From Colwellia piezophila ATCC BAA-637 (lineage in GTDB: Bacteria; Pseudomonadota; Gammaproteobacteria; Enterobacterales; Alteromonadaceae), in the NCBI RefSeq assembly GCF_000378625.1, contig NZ_KB905162.1, positions 124,001 through 188,000 of the forward strand: a stretch of DNA of 64,000 bases. Direction: 5' to 3'. Of this stretch, positions 1 through 9,172 are shown one piece after another (positions within the stretch are counted from its first letter, which is position 1; every line of letters starts with the position of its first letter). The position numbers were made by a program, and so were the translations under genes. The notes under the pieces were generated by a model. It made no database searches and was not told the origin of the DNA. It saw only the letters and a program-made list of their open reading frames with translations.

Positions 1-1373
1 AGTTCAATGTTATTGATACTGTGATCATGGGTGATATGCCGCTATGGAAAGTTAAGCAAGAACGTGACGCTATTTACGCTCAAGTAGAAATGAGTGAAGC
101 CGATGGCATGCGCGCGGGCGAATTAGAAAGTGAATTTGCTGAAATGGATGGTTACACCGCCGAAAGTCGTGCTGGTGAAATTTTATTAGAAGCCGGCATT
201 GAAGAGTCTTTTCATTTCGGTACTATGCAACAAGTTGCACCCGGTTGGAAGTTACGTGTATTACTAGCACAAGCGCTTTTCGCTAATCCTGATATTTTGT
301 TACTTGATGAGCCAACCAACAACTTGGATATTCATACCATCAGTTGGTTAGAAGCTGAGTTAAACAAGCGTAAATGTACCATGATCATCATTTCTCATGA
401 TAGACATTTCCTTAATTCAGTTTGTACTCATATGGCTGACATAGATTACGGTGAATTACGCATTTACCCGGGTAACTATGAATTCTTCCTCGAGCAATCG
501 GGATTATTACGTGAACAGTTATTATCAGGTAATGTTAAAAAAGCGGAAGAAATTGCTGAGTTACAAGATTTTGTTAACCGTTTTGGTGCTAATGCTTCAA
601 AAGCAAAACAAGCGAGCTCTCGTGCTAAGAAAATGGATAAAATTAAACTTGATGATGTTAAGTCGTCGAGCCGTATCACCCCTAAAATCGCCTTTGCTCC
701 AGGTAAAAAAATGCATCGTCAAGCATTAGAGCTTGAAAACCTAGGTCACGGTTTTGATGGCGAAATGTTATTTGAAAAAGGTGATTTATTGCTTAAAGCA
801 GGTGATAAATTAGCGATTATCGGCGAAAACGGTGTCGGTAAAACCACCTTGTTACGCTGTTTAATGAGTGAACTAGAGCAAACTGAAGGTGTGGTTAAGT
901 GGTCTGAAAATGCATCAGTGGGTTATTGTCCACAAGATAGCGGCTCATTTTTTGATAATGACTTAACATTAATGGATTGGATGTCACAATGGCGTAGACC
1001 TTGTCATAACGATTTAAGTGTTCGTGGTATGTTAGGCCGTATGTTGTTTACTGACGATGATGCCAACAAAAAAGCACGTAACTGTTCAGGTGGTGAAAAG
1101 AACCGTTTATTATTTGGTATGTTAATGATGGCTGATATCAATGTATTAATCATGGATGAGCCCACTAACCACATGGATATCGAAGCGATTGATGCATTAA
1201 ATAATGCCCTGAAAGATTTTGAAGGTACGTTAATTTTTGTAAGTCATGACCGTGAGTTTGTTTCAAGCTTGGCGACACGAATTATTGATATTAAAGATAA
1301 AAAATTAGTTGATTTTCAAGGCTCATTAGATGAATACCTTGCTAGTCAGTTAGAAGCGAAAAAAGTCGCTTAA
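1..1373 (+). CDS. ybiT: ABC-F family ATPase, YbiT-like (5' end outside window)
   Basis: The reading frame is open from base 3, so the gene starts upstream of the window; the GTG at 21 is an internal valine codon. Visible in order: the end of ATPase domain 1 with the degenerate signature [12 protein letters not shown] and Walker [12 protein letters not shown], a charged inter-domain linker, then domain 2 with Walker [10 protein letters not shown], signature [12 protein letters not shown] and Walker [12 protein letters not shown]. There are no membrane segments, as expected for ABC-F proteins, which act on ribosomes rather than transport. The atypical first signature and the preceding VIMGDMPLW region match YbiT rather than Uup or EttA. 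The exact ribosomal role is less settled than for EttA. Next comes a 13-bp-arm hairpin after the stop codon. Confidence 0.9.
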   Translation, partial: FNVIDTVIMGDMPLWKVKQERDAIYAQVEMSEADGMRAGELESEFAEMDGYTAESRAGEILLEAGIEESFHFGTMQQVAPGWKLRVLLAQALFANPDILLLDEPTNNLDIHTISWLEAELNKRKCTMIIISHDRHFLNSVCTHMADIDYGELRIYPGNYEFFLEQSGLLREQLLSGNVKKAEEIAELQDFVNRFGANASKAKQASSRAKKMDKIKLDDVKSSSRITPKIAFAPGKKMHRQALELENLGHGFDGEMLFEKGDLLLKAGDKLAIIGENGVGKTTLLRCLMSELEQTEGVVKWSENASVGYCPQDSGSFFDNDLTLMDWMSQWRRPCHNDLSVRGMLGRMLFTDDDANKKARNCSGGEKNRLLFGMLMMADINVLIMDEPTNHMDIEAIDALNNALKDFEGTLIFVSHDREFVSSLATRIIDIKDKKLVDFQGSLDEYLASQLEAKKVA

Positions 1374-1388
1374 TTTGGCATAGTAAAA

Positions 1389-1433
1389 ATCAATCTAACA
1401 ATAAATTCATCGATGGACTGTTGTTAGATTGAT
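1389..1433. other. Long-loop hairpin after ybiT
   Basis: Perfect 13-bp inverted repeat ATCAATCTAACAA / TTGTTAGATTGAT with a 19-nt loop, starting 15 nt after the ybiT stop. No T-tract follows, so it is not a classical intrinsic terminator. It may protect the mRNA 3' end or be a small repeat. Confidence 0.45.
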
Positions 1434-1513
1434 ATAGCTAAGCATTATATTTTGTGGTTTATTTTAGTTGAGCTGTTTTCGTCATTATCTCGACTTGTTT
1501 GCTGCAGATACCG

Positions 1514-2002
1514 TCACTGAAAATCATGCTTTTGATACTTCGCAACAATTTCTTTTAACGTCCCTTTCTCAACTAGGCGCGCAAAGCCCTGAGCAATATT
1601 CTGCTGCAACGCTTCATTGATAGACTGTTTACTTAAGGCAAAGTAAATAGGGTTCTGATGAATAATCAACCCAGAATAGCGCAAGCCATAATATTGCACA
1701 TCATGTTTAATTCCATGAATAACGTTGCGTTTTACTTCTAAAAAACCACTGATCCTACCGCGTTTTAATAATCTTAATTTAGTTTCATTATCGGGAACAT
1801 GAACGAAGTATCCTTTATAATCATTGTGATGGATAAAACGTTCGATTACTTTCCCGTAGTAGGCATCTCGTTGAATTGCTATTGGCTTATCAAGCTTGAT
1901 AATGTCATCAAGGCTATTTAAGTGGTAATTTGAATTGACATAAGTGACAAAAACAATAACTTCATTTCGAATCGGTCCGATAAAATATAAATTAATTGCC
2001 AC
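1514..2002 (-). pseudogene. Truncated periplasmic solute-binding protein (SBP_bac_3-like) remnant
   Basis: The 162-codon frame opens with GTG directly after an in-frame TAA. It resembles only the second lobe of a family-3 binding protein: a strand like VIVFVTYVNS, then an SLDDI helix, an IAIQRDAYYGKVIERF segment typical of 'GVQRGTTYE' regions, and a C-terminal helix ending GTLKEIVAKY. Intact relatives are about 240-280 residues with a signal peptide and a first lobe of about 100 residues; both are missing. Only about 130 bp lie between this frame and the neighbouring TetR gene, too little for the missing part. The likeliest reading is a decayed gene whose 5' half was deleted. A short expressed protein cannot be ruled out. 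Confidence 0.55.
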
Positions 2003-2057
2003 TTAGTCATCGGGCTACTCTTAATTACTGATGCGTTAATTACTAATTATAGGAAGT

Positions 2058-2067
2058 GGGGGGGGGG
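2058..2067. repeat. Homopolymeric G10 tract
   Basis: Ten consecutive G between the binding-protein remnant and the TetR gene, about 56 nt upstream of the remnant's GTG. It is unusual in such AT-rich DNA. Such tracts slip during replication and sequencing. It is not inside a frame, so coding phase variation is not supported; an effect on promoter spacing is possible. Confidence 0.8.
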
Positions 2068-2131
2068 AATAATATTTTATTAAAACTTAGCGGATAAAAG
2101 TGTTAAGGCTAGCAAAGAGACTTTTACTTAA

Positions 2132-2728
2132 TTACACTTGATATTGTTTTAATAACCTAGCAACGCTGTTTTTAAATAAAGTGTCTGAGGCGTTTATTAG
2201 TACCGTGTGTTGGGTAATCGCATGACCTAAATATAAACTATAAAGCTCATAAGCGATGGCCACGCTGTCAACTTCAGACGTTAATTTATTTTGCTCAACA
2301 CAACGATCAATTCTATGGGTGAGGTAGTTGAGCAATCTATTTTGTTGCTCAATGGTAAAGGTTCTTACTTTTGACGAAGGTCTATTTTGGAATTCAACCA
2401 CAGCCTTGATAAAAGGACAGCTTACTTGGTGTTCTTTAAACATTTCACTGGTCCAGTCGGCCCAGTTTCCTAATAACGAGATCACATGCTCCAATGGATC
2501 TTCTCGCCACGCTGGTTTTATTACTCGCTCTCGAAATAAAGCTTCACCATATTCTAAGATGGCAATTTGCATATCTTCTTTATTTTCAAAGTGTGAAATA
2601 ACGCCGGTTCTTGATAAGTTACAGAGCTTAGAAACCGTGCCTATGGTTATGTCGGCAAGTCCATACTGGCTGCTATGTATTATGCTTTGTTTAAGTATTT
2701 CTAAACGGGTACGTTCGCCTTTGTTCAT
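2132..2728 (-). CDS. TetR family transcriptional regulator
   Basis: One-component repressor of about 198 residues. The N-terminal helix-turn-helix covers about residues 18-50 (ITIGTVSKLCNLSRTGVISHF, then ENKEDM), as in TetR_N. The C-terminal part is helical and ligand-type, with SCPFIKAVVEF. I place the start at the ATG at 2728 (MNKGERTRLEIL), which fits usual TetR N-termini and has GGA about 10 nt upstream; upstream in-frame alternatives are an ATG at 2743 and a TTG at 2758. It lies about 75 bp downstream of the alpha/beta hydrolase on the same strand, so the two probably form an operon. The paired operators in the hydrolase promoter are the obvious target, making this a self-regulating unit. 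The ligand is unknown. Confidence 0.85.
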   Translation of the reverse strand: MNKGERTRLEILKQSIIHSSQYGLADITIGTVSKLCNLSRTGVISHFENKEDMQIAILEYGEALFRERVIKPAWREDPLEHVISLLGNWADWTSEMFKEHQVSCPFIKAVVEFQNRPSSKVRTFTIEQQNRLLNYLTHRIDRCVEQNKLTSEVDSVAIAYELYSLYLGHAITQHTVLINASDTLFKNSVARLLKQYQV

Positions 2729-2803
2729 TGGTAGCAATTCCATTAACTTTGTTATCAACGTCTAGCTCTTACCTTATAAGGAAATAAAAACCTTTTCATT
2801 TTC

Positions 2804-3694
2804 CTAAGTGGCAAGAAAATGAGTAGATTTGGTATTAGCCAAAACCTGTGCAATCTTATTAATGACGCTAGTATCGCTTAAAATCCTGCTATGACCAAGC
2901 CCTTGTGTCGTAATCAAGGTTGTTTGCTCTTGTTGTAAGAATTGTCTAACGTCCTCAAAGGGGGCATACCTATCTTGCTCGTCATGAATAAAGGTAAAAT
3001 CCAACGTTAACTTATCTCGGTTACTTTCGGTAGTTAATTGCTGCCATTTTTTACCATGCTTATGGCTGATACTCTCTAAAACTCGAGTCAGTAACTTTCT
3101 TGAAATACCTGCTTGTTCTACTTTTTCAAACATTAATTCGAAAAAGTTAATCGGTGATGAAATAAGGATTATCTTTTTACTCGTCAGTAAATATCTTGGT
3201 AGGTTCAAGGTGGCAATTGCGCCCATTGAATGACCAATAATGGCCTCAACCTCGATACGCTCTTCATTGAACTGCTCAATAAGTAATTCTAGGCTTTCAA
3301 TAAAACTGAGTAAATGTGAGTTATTGCCAGATGATTTGCCATGACCGATATGATCAATGGCAGCTACCCTATAACCTAGCTCGGTTAATGAAAGGATCAT
3401 TTCTTGAAAGCTTTTACTAGTATCCCCCCAACCATGACTGACAATAACGACTCGGGAACCAGAGCCAAATAAATTCACGTGAGCAATGCCCATAGAGGTC
3501 AATAATTTTAACTCTGTAGCTGGCTTAATTTGTTCGAAATCATACTGACGTCGACCATAAGGTTTCATTAAAATATTTTCCCCCAAGAAGGAGCTGAACC
3601 TAGGGGCTAATGTACTTAATAGACCGGTTAAACCACGACTGATTGAAGTTAAACCAAATTTTGAACTGGTATTGTTAAAGTAACTAAATTTCAT
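2804..3694 (-). CDS. Alpha/beta hydrolase
   Basis: 296-residue alpha/beta-hydrolase fold protein. An oxyanion-region HGWGD lies at about residue 110, followed by AIDHIGHGKSSG, the nucleophile elbow GHSMG at about 154-158, an acid region around DEQDRYAPF and the final histidine in GLGHSRIL. The serine-acid-histidine triad is therefore complete. There is no clear signal peptide, so it is probably cytoplasmic. The substrate is not predictable; the lid region (about residues 175-230) is lysine-rich and not diagnostic. It is the first gene of a two-gene unit with the TetR regulator and sits behind a sigma70-like promoter overlapped by twin operators. This suggests induction by a compound it degrades or by a related signal. 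Confidence 0.85.
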   Translation of the reverse strand: MKFSYFNNTSSKFGLTSISRGLTGLLSTLAPRFSSFLGENILMKPYGRRQYDFEQIKPATELKLLTSMGIAHVNLFGSGSRVVIVSHGWGDTSKSFQEMILSLTELGYRVAAIDHIGHGKSSGNNSHLLSFIESLELLIEQFNEERIEVEAIIGHSMGAIATLNLPRYLLTSKKIILISSPINFFELMFEKVEQAGISRKLLTRVLESISHKHGKKWQQLTTESNRDKLTLDFTFIHDEQDRYAPFEDVRQFLQQEQTTLITTQGLGHSRILSDTSVINKIAQVLANTKSTHFLAT

Positions 3695-3722
3695 ATTTAT
3701 TACCCGTGTGTTATCTAAAACA

Positions 3723-3774
3723 CAAAATAGTACGACTGTGCTTTTATAATAGTTCGACTGTACTATTTTGTAAA
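3723..3774 (-). promoter_or_regulatory. Hydrolase-tetR promoter with two tandem TetR-type operators
   Basis: On the minus strand TTTACA (3769-3774), a 17-nt spacer and TATTAT (3746-3751) form a good sigma70 promoter. Two similar imperfect palindromes, AGTACGACTGTGCT (3729-3742) and AGTTCGACTGTACT (3751-3764), share the pattern AGTnCGACTGTnCT. They are 22 bp apart centre to centre, two helical turns. One lies in the -35/-10 spacer, the other just downstream of the -10 box. A perfect 11-bp inverted repeat (CAAAATAGTAC / GTACTATTTTG) frames the whole block. The geometry is that of a repressor blocking polymerase; assignment to the adjacent TetR is inference. Confidence 0.7.
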
Positions 3775-4108
3775 GTTATTTATTAGCGGCTTGGCATTTT
3801 TGTTAAAAATAGTCATAAAATAAAAGCTATAAAAGTACTCTTTTCGAGAGTGATAACAAGGGCAGTTAAGCGTTGGCAACAGATGTTAAGTGCCAGCTTT
3901 TATGGGCAGGTTTAGGGGGAGCTTATTAGAGCCTATTTTTCCTAGTCGGTCGTGAGCAGAAACTATTTTACCGGAGGGGATTTTCCTTGCTTAGTATCGC
4001 TAGCCCTACTCTAGCAGTGGCTATTGTTATTCCCGGGCTTCAGTTTTATTAGTAAGCATAATGTATAAATACTGCTTACTCTGACTATTAACACAGCAAA
4101 ATAACGGC
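3775..4108. other. Intergenic region between hydrolase promoter and MATE gene
   Basis: No credible frame. A hairpin at 4051-4080 (AGTAAGCA / TGCTTACT, with an inner GTAT-AA-ATAC stem) lies 29 nt past the MATE stop codon. It has no T-tract on the minus strand, so it is at best a weak terminator. I see nothing else. Confidence 0.5.
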
Positions 4109-5518
4109 TTAGCTAGCTGAAAACTTACTTTTCTCCAGGTCATCAGTAGTGTCTTTGGGCAGACCATTTTTTGTTAAATCATCACTAGGTAAACGTTTTT
4201 TAAATTCTCGTTTGAGCAAGTAAAAGCTTACCGACGCTTGAATACAAACAGTAATAACAGAAACATACCACAGCTGTTCTATTTGGAAATCACTCTGTTG
4301 TGATAACCAAAGAGCAGGCAGGATAAAAGTGGTTAAACGTGTTGCCGTGCTAATTAATGCCGGCATGGTATTACCTAGTGATTGAAACATACCTGAGCAA
4401 GTAAACACTAAACCTGACGGGACAAAATTCCAACAAATAAGTTGTAAAAACATCATACTGATTAAGATAACTTCTTTGTCATCAGAGAAGCCTTGTACCA
4501 TCAATTCAGCTTGGCTTAAACAGACTAACGTGAGTATTGCCATCAGTGAACAAGTCATGATGGCAGACCAAGTAAATGTCTCTCTCACTCTTTGATAGTT
4601 TTTCGCACCAAAGTTTTGTCCGGCAATGGCGGGTGCAGCAAAGGCGATAGCCATGGCCGGTAAAAATAATGATTGCATTATCCGTGAACCCAAACCAAAT
4701 CCTGCTTGCGCATCCGCGCCAAAGGGCTGAATTAACCAATAAATACTGGCCATATAAATAAACATTAGCAAGAATTCACCACCAGCAGGTAGGCCAATGG
4801 CGAGTAATTTTTTAATGCGCGGCACATCGACATACCAAAGGGAGAAGTCAACACTGACGTATTTCTCAGAGGTTTTGAAATAATAACATAACAACACTAC
4901 CGCGAAGACAACCGACAGTGAGCTAGCAAAACCGGCACCGGCAATGCCCATGGCATAACCTGATCCCCAACCGGCAATTAAAATAGGTGAAAGCATAATA
5001 TTAAGCAATATAGAAAGCGTTTGAATTACCATGGTTGGTTTAACGATACCGGTACCACGCAATGCTGCACTGATAGAAACCATAACAAACTGCAAGGCCA
5101 TACACGGAATGAACCAATGTAAGTAAGCTAAGCCCATTATTACCGTTTCGGCATCTTGCGATATTAAATTAAGGTAAGCCTCTGCCCCTAAATAGCCGAT
5201 AACACAAACAATGACACCAGTGACTGTAGATATCATCATCGATTGATTAAAAGTTAAGTTAGCGTCCGTTTGATCCTTAGCACCAACCGCATGAGAGATA
5301 AGAGCAGCAGTACTGACATTAAGTATCTGGGTGAGTGCAAATATCAAAAACATCGCATTACCCGCTAAGCTCAATCCTGCTAAAGCCGCAGCCCCTAATT
5401 TGCCAACAAAATACAAGTCGACGATGAAATATAGCGTTTGAACAAGCATGCCTATCATCATCGGCAATGCCATATTAATTAGATGCTTAGGGATTGAGCC
5501 TTGGGTAAGATCTTTCAT
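4109..5518 (-). CDS. MATE family efflux transporter
   Basis: 469 residues with about 12 hydrophobic helices in two similar halves, opening with the MATE N-terminal pattern LTQGSIPKHLINMALPMMIG and YFIVDLYFVGKLG. The second half repeats it around IGLPAGGEFLLMF and GLGSRIMQSLFLPAMAI. Length and topology match NorM/DinF-type antiporters, which expel cationic drugs or metabolites using Na+ or H+. The acidic, lysine-rich C-terminal tail (DDLTKNGLPKDTTDD) is cytoplasmic and variable. The gene is monocistronic, with about 190 bp of upstream spacer before the divergent histidine kinase gene. The substrate cannot be read from the sequence. Confidence 0.9.
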   Translation of the reverse strand: MKDLTQGSIPKHLINMALPMMIGMLVQTLYFIVDLYFVGKLGAAALAGLSLAGNAMFLIFALTQILNVSTAALISHAVGAKDQTDANLTFNQSMMISTVTGVIVCVIGYLGAEAYLNLISQDAETVIMGLAYLHWFIPCMALQFVMVSISAALRGTGIVKPTMVIQTLSILLNIMLSPILIAGWGSGYAMGIAGAGFASSLSVVFAVVLLCYYFKTSEKYVSVDFSLWYVDVPRIKKLLAIGLPAGGEFLLMFIYMASIYWLIQPFGADAQAGFGLGSRIMQSLFLPAMAIAFAAPAIAGQNFGAKNYQRVRETFTWSAIMTCSLMAILTLVCLSQAELMVQGFSDDKEVILISMMFLQLICWNFVPSGLVFTCSGMFQSLGNTMPALISTATRLTTFILPALWLSQQSDFQIEQLWYVSVITVCIQASVSFYLLKREFKKRLPSDDLTKNGLPKDTTDDLEKSKFSAS

Positions 5519-5731
5519 GGACGATGAAATCCTTCAATGGATAATGGGGATGAATGATGACGAGAATAATAAGACTAACAGCCGTTAGGATTTTCTAGCG
5601 GCTTAACATATCGTATCTAAGCATTAAAATAAATAACTGCATGAGAATGATTTGGTAGAGCAACAATTATTTACTTATTACGCTATTATTTCCTATAGTT
5701 AAATCAATTGATATTTTTTCAAGGTCGAGGC

Positions 5732-8107
5732 ATGCAAATCCTGGAAATACCTTTTCATAAACGTTTAACAAGCAAGTTTATGGCTATAGCGTTCGTGCTG
5801 TCATTATTACCTCTTATTTTCCTTTATTATTATTCAACCAATAGTGCTACCGACATGTTAATTAACACCTTACAGAGCAATCTTAAGGAAAAGGCTTTTT
5901 TGGTGGGCGCTGATATCGACCGTTACTTTACCCAGCGAGAACATGATGTGCGGGTATTATCACAAGCTGACGTACTTGAAGGTAATGATATTGAAAGCAT
6001 AATTCAATACCTTACTGAAGTTATCCAAGAAACACCCTACCTAGATGATATCGATATTATCAACCCTCAAGGCATTGTTATAGCCAGCTCTGGTGCACAA
6101 AATGAAAAAGGTAAACATGTATTAGAACTATACCCAGAGTTGAAAAGTTTATTTTCTGATAGCCAAGCGGCAAAGCAAGGTGACATCTTTGTCTCTAATA
6201 TATTGCAACTAGATAATGGACCAGGTCTTGCTTTTATCACACCGATTACCGATGACAGTAATGAAGTCGTTATCAAAACCTTATTGGTTGAAATTAATCT
6301 AGATACCATAAAAAAGATAGTGTCGGATTTTGATGAACGTGTTATTGGCAATAAGTATGTTTATCTGGTTGATAATGATGGCCGTGTTATTGTCACTGCC
6401 GATCCTAAAGTTAAATTGCTCGATTTTTTCCCTGATCTTTTTGTTGAAAAAAATTTACTGACTAAATTCTCCTCTCAGGGGGAGGTTGGCAGTATTATCT
6501 ATACCGATCACCTTGGAGAAGAAGTGATGGCCGGTTATGCCGATATGGCGGAGTTTGGTGTTAACAAAGCCATGGATTGGAGCATTATCGCGGTGGCACC
6601 TTTAAAGGATATTATCGAGCCACTTAATAGTTATAAGTATACTCTACAACTGATCACCCTCATTGCATTTTTGCTCGCGGTAGCATCAATGCATTTTCTA
6701 AGCCGTAATATCTTACTAGCGGTGCTGGCTCTTGTTGATGGTGCTCGCAAGGTTGCCGGTGGAGATTTTCATTTCCGTGTTAAGGATAACCGAGATGATG
6801 AACTTGGCTATTTGGCTAAAACCATAAATAGCACCTTAGATTATCTTATTAGTGCACAAGAAAAAGAGATAATAGCCACTAAAACTAAAGCCAGGTTTCT
6901 CGCTGTCATGAGCCATGAAATACGCACGCCATTAGCGGGCATTATCGGTATGGCTGACTTACTTACTGCAAGTAAGTTAACGGTTGAACAGTTAAGTTGG
7001 AGCCGAAATATTAATAAATCGGCTGATAACTTATTGCATATTCTCAGTGAAATTCTTGATCAATCCAAACTTGATGCGGGAAAAATGTTAATCGAACAAC
7101 GAGATTTTTGTTTAACCACTTTAATAACAGAAAGACTGGAAGTCTATATCGCTCAAATGGCTGGCAAAGGCCTTGAATGTGAAGTGAGCATTGCGGATAA
7201 TGTGCCTGCTGGTATGCATGGCGATCAAACGCGTATTGGCCAAATACTTACTAACTTATTATCTAACGCCATTAAATTTACCGAAAATGGCAATATTAGT
7301 GTCAAGGTATGCATTAAAGATAACAGCCATAAGCTCAGTGATAATACTAATACAGGTAAGGACATCAGTGATTCTGAAAATGACCTTGTTTTAATTTCCC
7401 CCCCAAAAATGCTTTCTATCATAGTGACAGATACAGGCATAGGACTGAATAAACAAGAAATAGAAAAATTGTTTAAGCCTTTTTCTCAGACAGATGACTC
7501 TATTTCTCGTACTTATGGAGGTACTGGTCTAGGGCTATCTATATCAAAACAGTTAGTGGAATTGATGGGCGGTAATATAGGAGTGGAAAGTGTTGCAGGG
7601 CTTGGTAGTAAATTCTACTTTACCCTACCTTTTATAGAAAATAAAAACCCGATAATTCAGCATGATACAAATAAATCAACCGGTAGCTGGATCGCTATGC
7701 GTTCACTGAATATCTTGGTCGCAGAAGATACCCCGGTTTTACAAAAAATAATTACCAAGGTATTAACCAATCTTAACCATACGGTTATTTTGGCTGAAAA
7801 TGGTGAGATAGCGGTGGCAAAACTTAAATCGGAAAATATTGATTTAATATTGATGGACATTCGTATGCCGATTATGGATGGCATGGAGGCGGCACGTGTT
7901 ATAAGAGCTTTGTCATCAGAAAAATCAAAAATACCTATTATTGCCCTTACTGCGGATATTGCTGCCGGCAACATCGATGACTATATAGAAAGCGGTATAA
8001 ATGACGTTTGTGCTAAACCGTTAAAACTCGATGAATTATTAGTTGCTGTTAACAAGTTATTTGATGAAAGAATTCATTGCTATCACGAGAATGTTGAAAA
8101 AAAATAG
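5732..8107 (+). CDS. Hybrid sensor histidine kinase with Cache sensor, HAMP and C-terminal receiver
   Basis: Inner-membrane hybrid kinase of 791 residues from the ATG at 5732; an in-frame TTG at 5708 is less likely. Order: TM1 (about 15-35), a periplasmic double-Cache-like sensor (about 40-295), TM2 (about 305-325), HAMP, HisKA with H-box SHEIRTPLAG (His about 395), HATPase_c with N-box LTNLLSNAIKF and G boxes DTGIGL and GGTGLGLS, then a receiver domain with LMDIRMP (Asp about 709) and AKPLKL. No output domain follows, so phosphate presumably passes to a separate Hpt or regulator not seen here. Kinase and receiver closely resemble the second hybrid kinase at 34.1-35.5 kb (ILDQSKLD, LILMDIRMPIM, IIALTADI). 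These are evidently paralogues with different input modules. Confidence 0.9.
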   Translation: MQILEIPFHKRLTSKFMAIAFVLSLLPLIFLYYYSTNSATDMLINTLQSNLKEKAFLVGADIDRYFTQREHDVRVLSQADVLEGNDIESIIQYLTEVIQETPYLDDIDIINPQGIVIASSGAQNEKGKHVLELYPELKSLFSDSQAAKQGDIFVSNILQLDNGPGLAFITPITDDSNEVVIKTLLVEINLDTIKKIVSDFDERVIGNKYVYLVDNDGRVIVTADPKVKLLDFFPDLFVEKNLLTKFSSQGEVGSIIYTDHLGEEVMAGYADMAEFGVNKAMDWSIIAVAPLKDIIEPLNSYKYTLQLITLIAFLLAVASMHFLSRNILLAVLALVDGARKVAGGDFHFRVKDNRDDELGYLAKTINSTLDYLISAQEKEIIATKTKARFLAVMSHEIRTPLAGIIGMADLLTASKLTVEQLSWSRNINKSADNLLHILSEILDQSKLDAGKMLIEQRDFCLTTLITERLEVYIAQMAGKGLECEVSIADNVPAGMHGDQTRIGQILTNLLSNAIKFTENGNISVKVCIKDNSHKLSDNTNTGKDISDSENDLVLISPPKMLSIIVTDTGIGLNKQEIEKLFKPFSQTDDSISRTYGGTGLGLSISKQLVELMGGNIGVESVAGLGSKFYFTLPFIENKNPIIQHDTNKSTGSWIAMRSLNILVAEDTPVLQKIITKVLTNLNHTVILAENGEIAVAKLKSENIDLILMDIRMPIMDGMEAARVIRALSSEKSKIPIIALTADIAAGNIDDYIESGINDVCAKPLKLDELLVAVNKLFDERIHCYHENVEKK

Positions 8108-8143
8108 CTTAGTAGTTACGTTGCCAAAACGAGTAACGGCAAA

Positions 8144-8191
8144 ATACCATTCCGCATAAAGAAGTGAGCACTTTCTTATACGGATTGGTAT
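8144..8191. repeat. 48-bp palindromic element bounded by ATACCA/TGGTAT
   Basis: Imperfect palindrome running from ATACCATTCCGCATAA to its complement TTATACGGATTGGTAT with a short GAGC loop and about three mismatches. It lies between the convergent kinase and anchor-H genes. Similar ATACCAATCCG palindromes are, from memory, common between genes in Alteromonadales genomes. It could act as a bidirectional stem or be a REP-like element. A related ATACCAA/TTGGTAT block lies at 56671-56710. Confidence 0.6.
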
Positions 8192-8221
8192 AACAACGGT
8201 AAAGTTATAAAGTCCACCAGG

Positions 8222-9172
8222 TTAATTAAATGTCGAAGCCTTAGGGTTGCCCCGACCAATAAGTAAAGTCAGTATCATTAATAATAAAAGCGCTAAGGAA
8301 TAATTGCCGGCGTGAACATGAGTTTCATCGTAATATTCAACATATTCGGTATCATAATCACTGCTCTCTAAGGGCAGGGCGTACAAGCTATTACTATCAT
8401 CACTACTATAAGAGGCAATAATATTCGGATAGCCCTCTTCATAAAGATCAATAAGTACATCGTAATGATTAGGATTAAAACCTTGCATTAAGGTGCTATA
8501 CACCTCAAAGCTATCATCTGAACTCTCACCCTGAATTATAAAACTGTCAGTGCTGTAGTAGTGCTGCCAAGGGCCGCCATTTTCACTTAAATATAATTCT
8601 GCATAAACAATCGCTTCATCAAAAGCACTGTAGGTGATTAGATCGGCATCAAAGGTAACGCTAAAGGTTTGATAATAACCGTCACCATCGTAATCTTCGA
8701 TTAGCTGTGAATAGCCCTCATAAATGATAAAACTACCGTCACTAAAACTTCTACTGGTACTGTTCATACTTGCCATTTTAGCCCTGTTTTTATATAAGTT
8801 AGCGGCTGTTTTATCGCGTGCTTGTTGATGTTTTTGGGCAATGAACGCTTGTCGAGATAGCTTTGAAGCTTTATTCAAAGCTTGGTCACTATCACCTAGC
8901 GCTATTCTCTGTCTGATCTTTTGCAGCAGGGTATTGGCTGATGTCTTGTTAATGTCATTAACCGATTGGCCACTAGAATAGTTTTGCTTGGTCTCTAATT
9001 CAGTACTATCTGCTTTAGCGCTATCAACTTGCTCAGCGACGCTTGGTAATGCCATTGTCATCAATAAAAATAGCAAAATCAGCGGTAAACTCGTCAGTAT
9101 TTTGGCTGATAATAAGTCGGTATTTCTCAATACTGAGATGAAGGGTAGGTACTTGATAAATTGTTTCATCAT
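8222..9172 (-). CDS. Surface/secreted protein, probable choice-of-anchor H family
   Basis: 316 residues. An N-terminal hydrophobic segment (about 24-44, ending LPSVA) serves as a signal peptide. A helical, Lys/Gln-rich region (about 80-130) follows. The middle is an acidic, Tyr- and Ser-rich globular domain with YDGDGYYQTFSVTFDAD and LYLSENGGPW, and the C-terminus is a hydrophobic helix followed by a short basic tail (LIGRGNPK). That end resembles C-terminal sorting signals (GlyGly-CTERM-like) processed by membrane proteases, but the glycine motif is weak. The architecture recalls the NCBI 'choice-of-anchor H' family of Shewanella and Colwellia. The function is unknown. It stands alone and converges on the upstream kinase. 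Confidence 0.65.
   Translation of the reverse strand: MMKQFIKYLPFISVLRNTDLLSAKILTSLPLILLFLLMTMALPSVAEQVDSAKADSTELETKQNYSSGQSVNDINKTSANTLLQKIRQRIALGDSDQALNKASKLSRQAFIAQKHQQARDKTAANLYKNRAKMASMNSTSRSFSDGSFIIYEGYSQLIEDYDGDGYYQTFSVTFDADLITYSAFDEAIVYAELYLSENGGPWQHYYSTDSFIIQGESSDDSFEVYSTLMQGFNPNHYDVLIDLYEEGYPNIIASYSSDDSNSLYALPLESSDYDTEYVEYYDETHVHAGNYSLALLLLMILTLLIGRGNPKASTFN

Noticed and set aside
451-729. Open frame inside ybiT
   Set aside because: It overlaps the clear ABC-F reading frame in another phase, with Lys/Leu-rich composition from the shifted codons and no family features.
2328-2765. 145-codon plus-strand frame over the tetR gene
   Set aside because: Antisense shadow of a well-supported TetR gene; no ribosome site and no recognisable domain.
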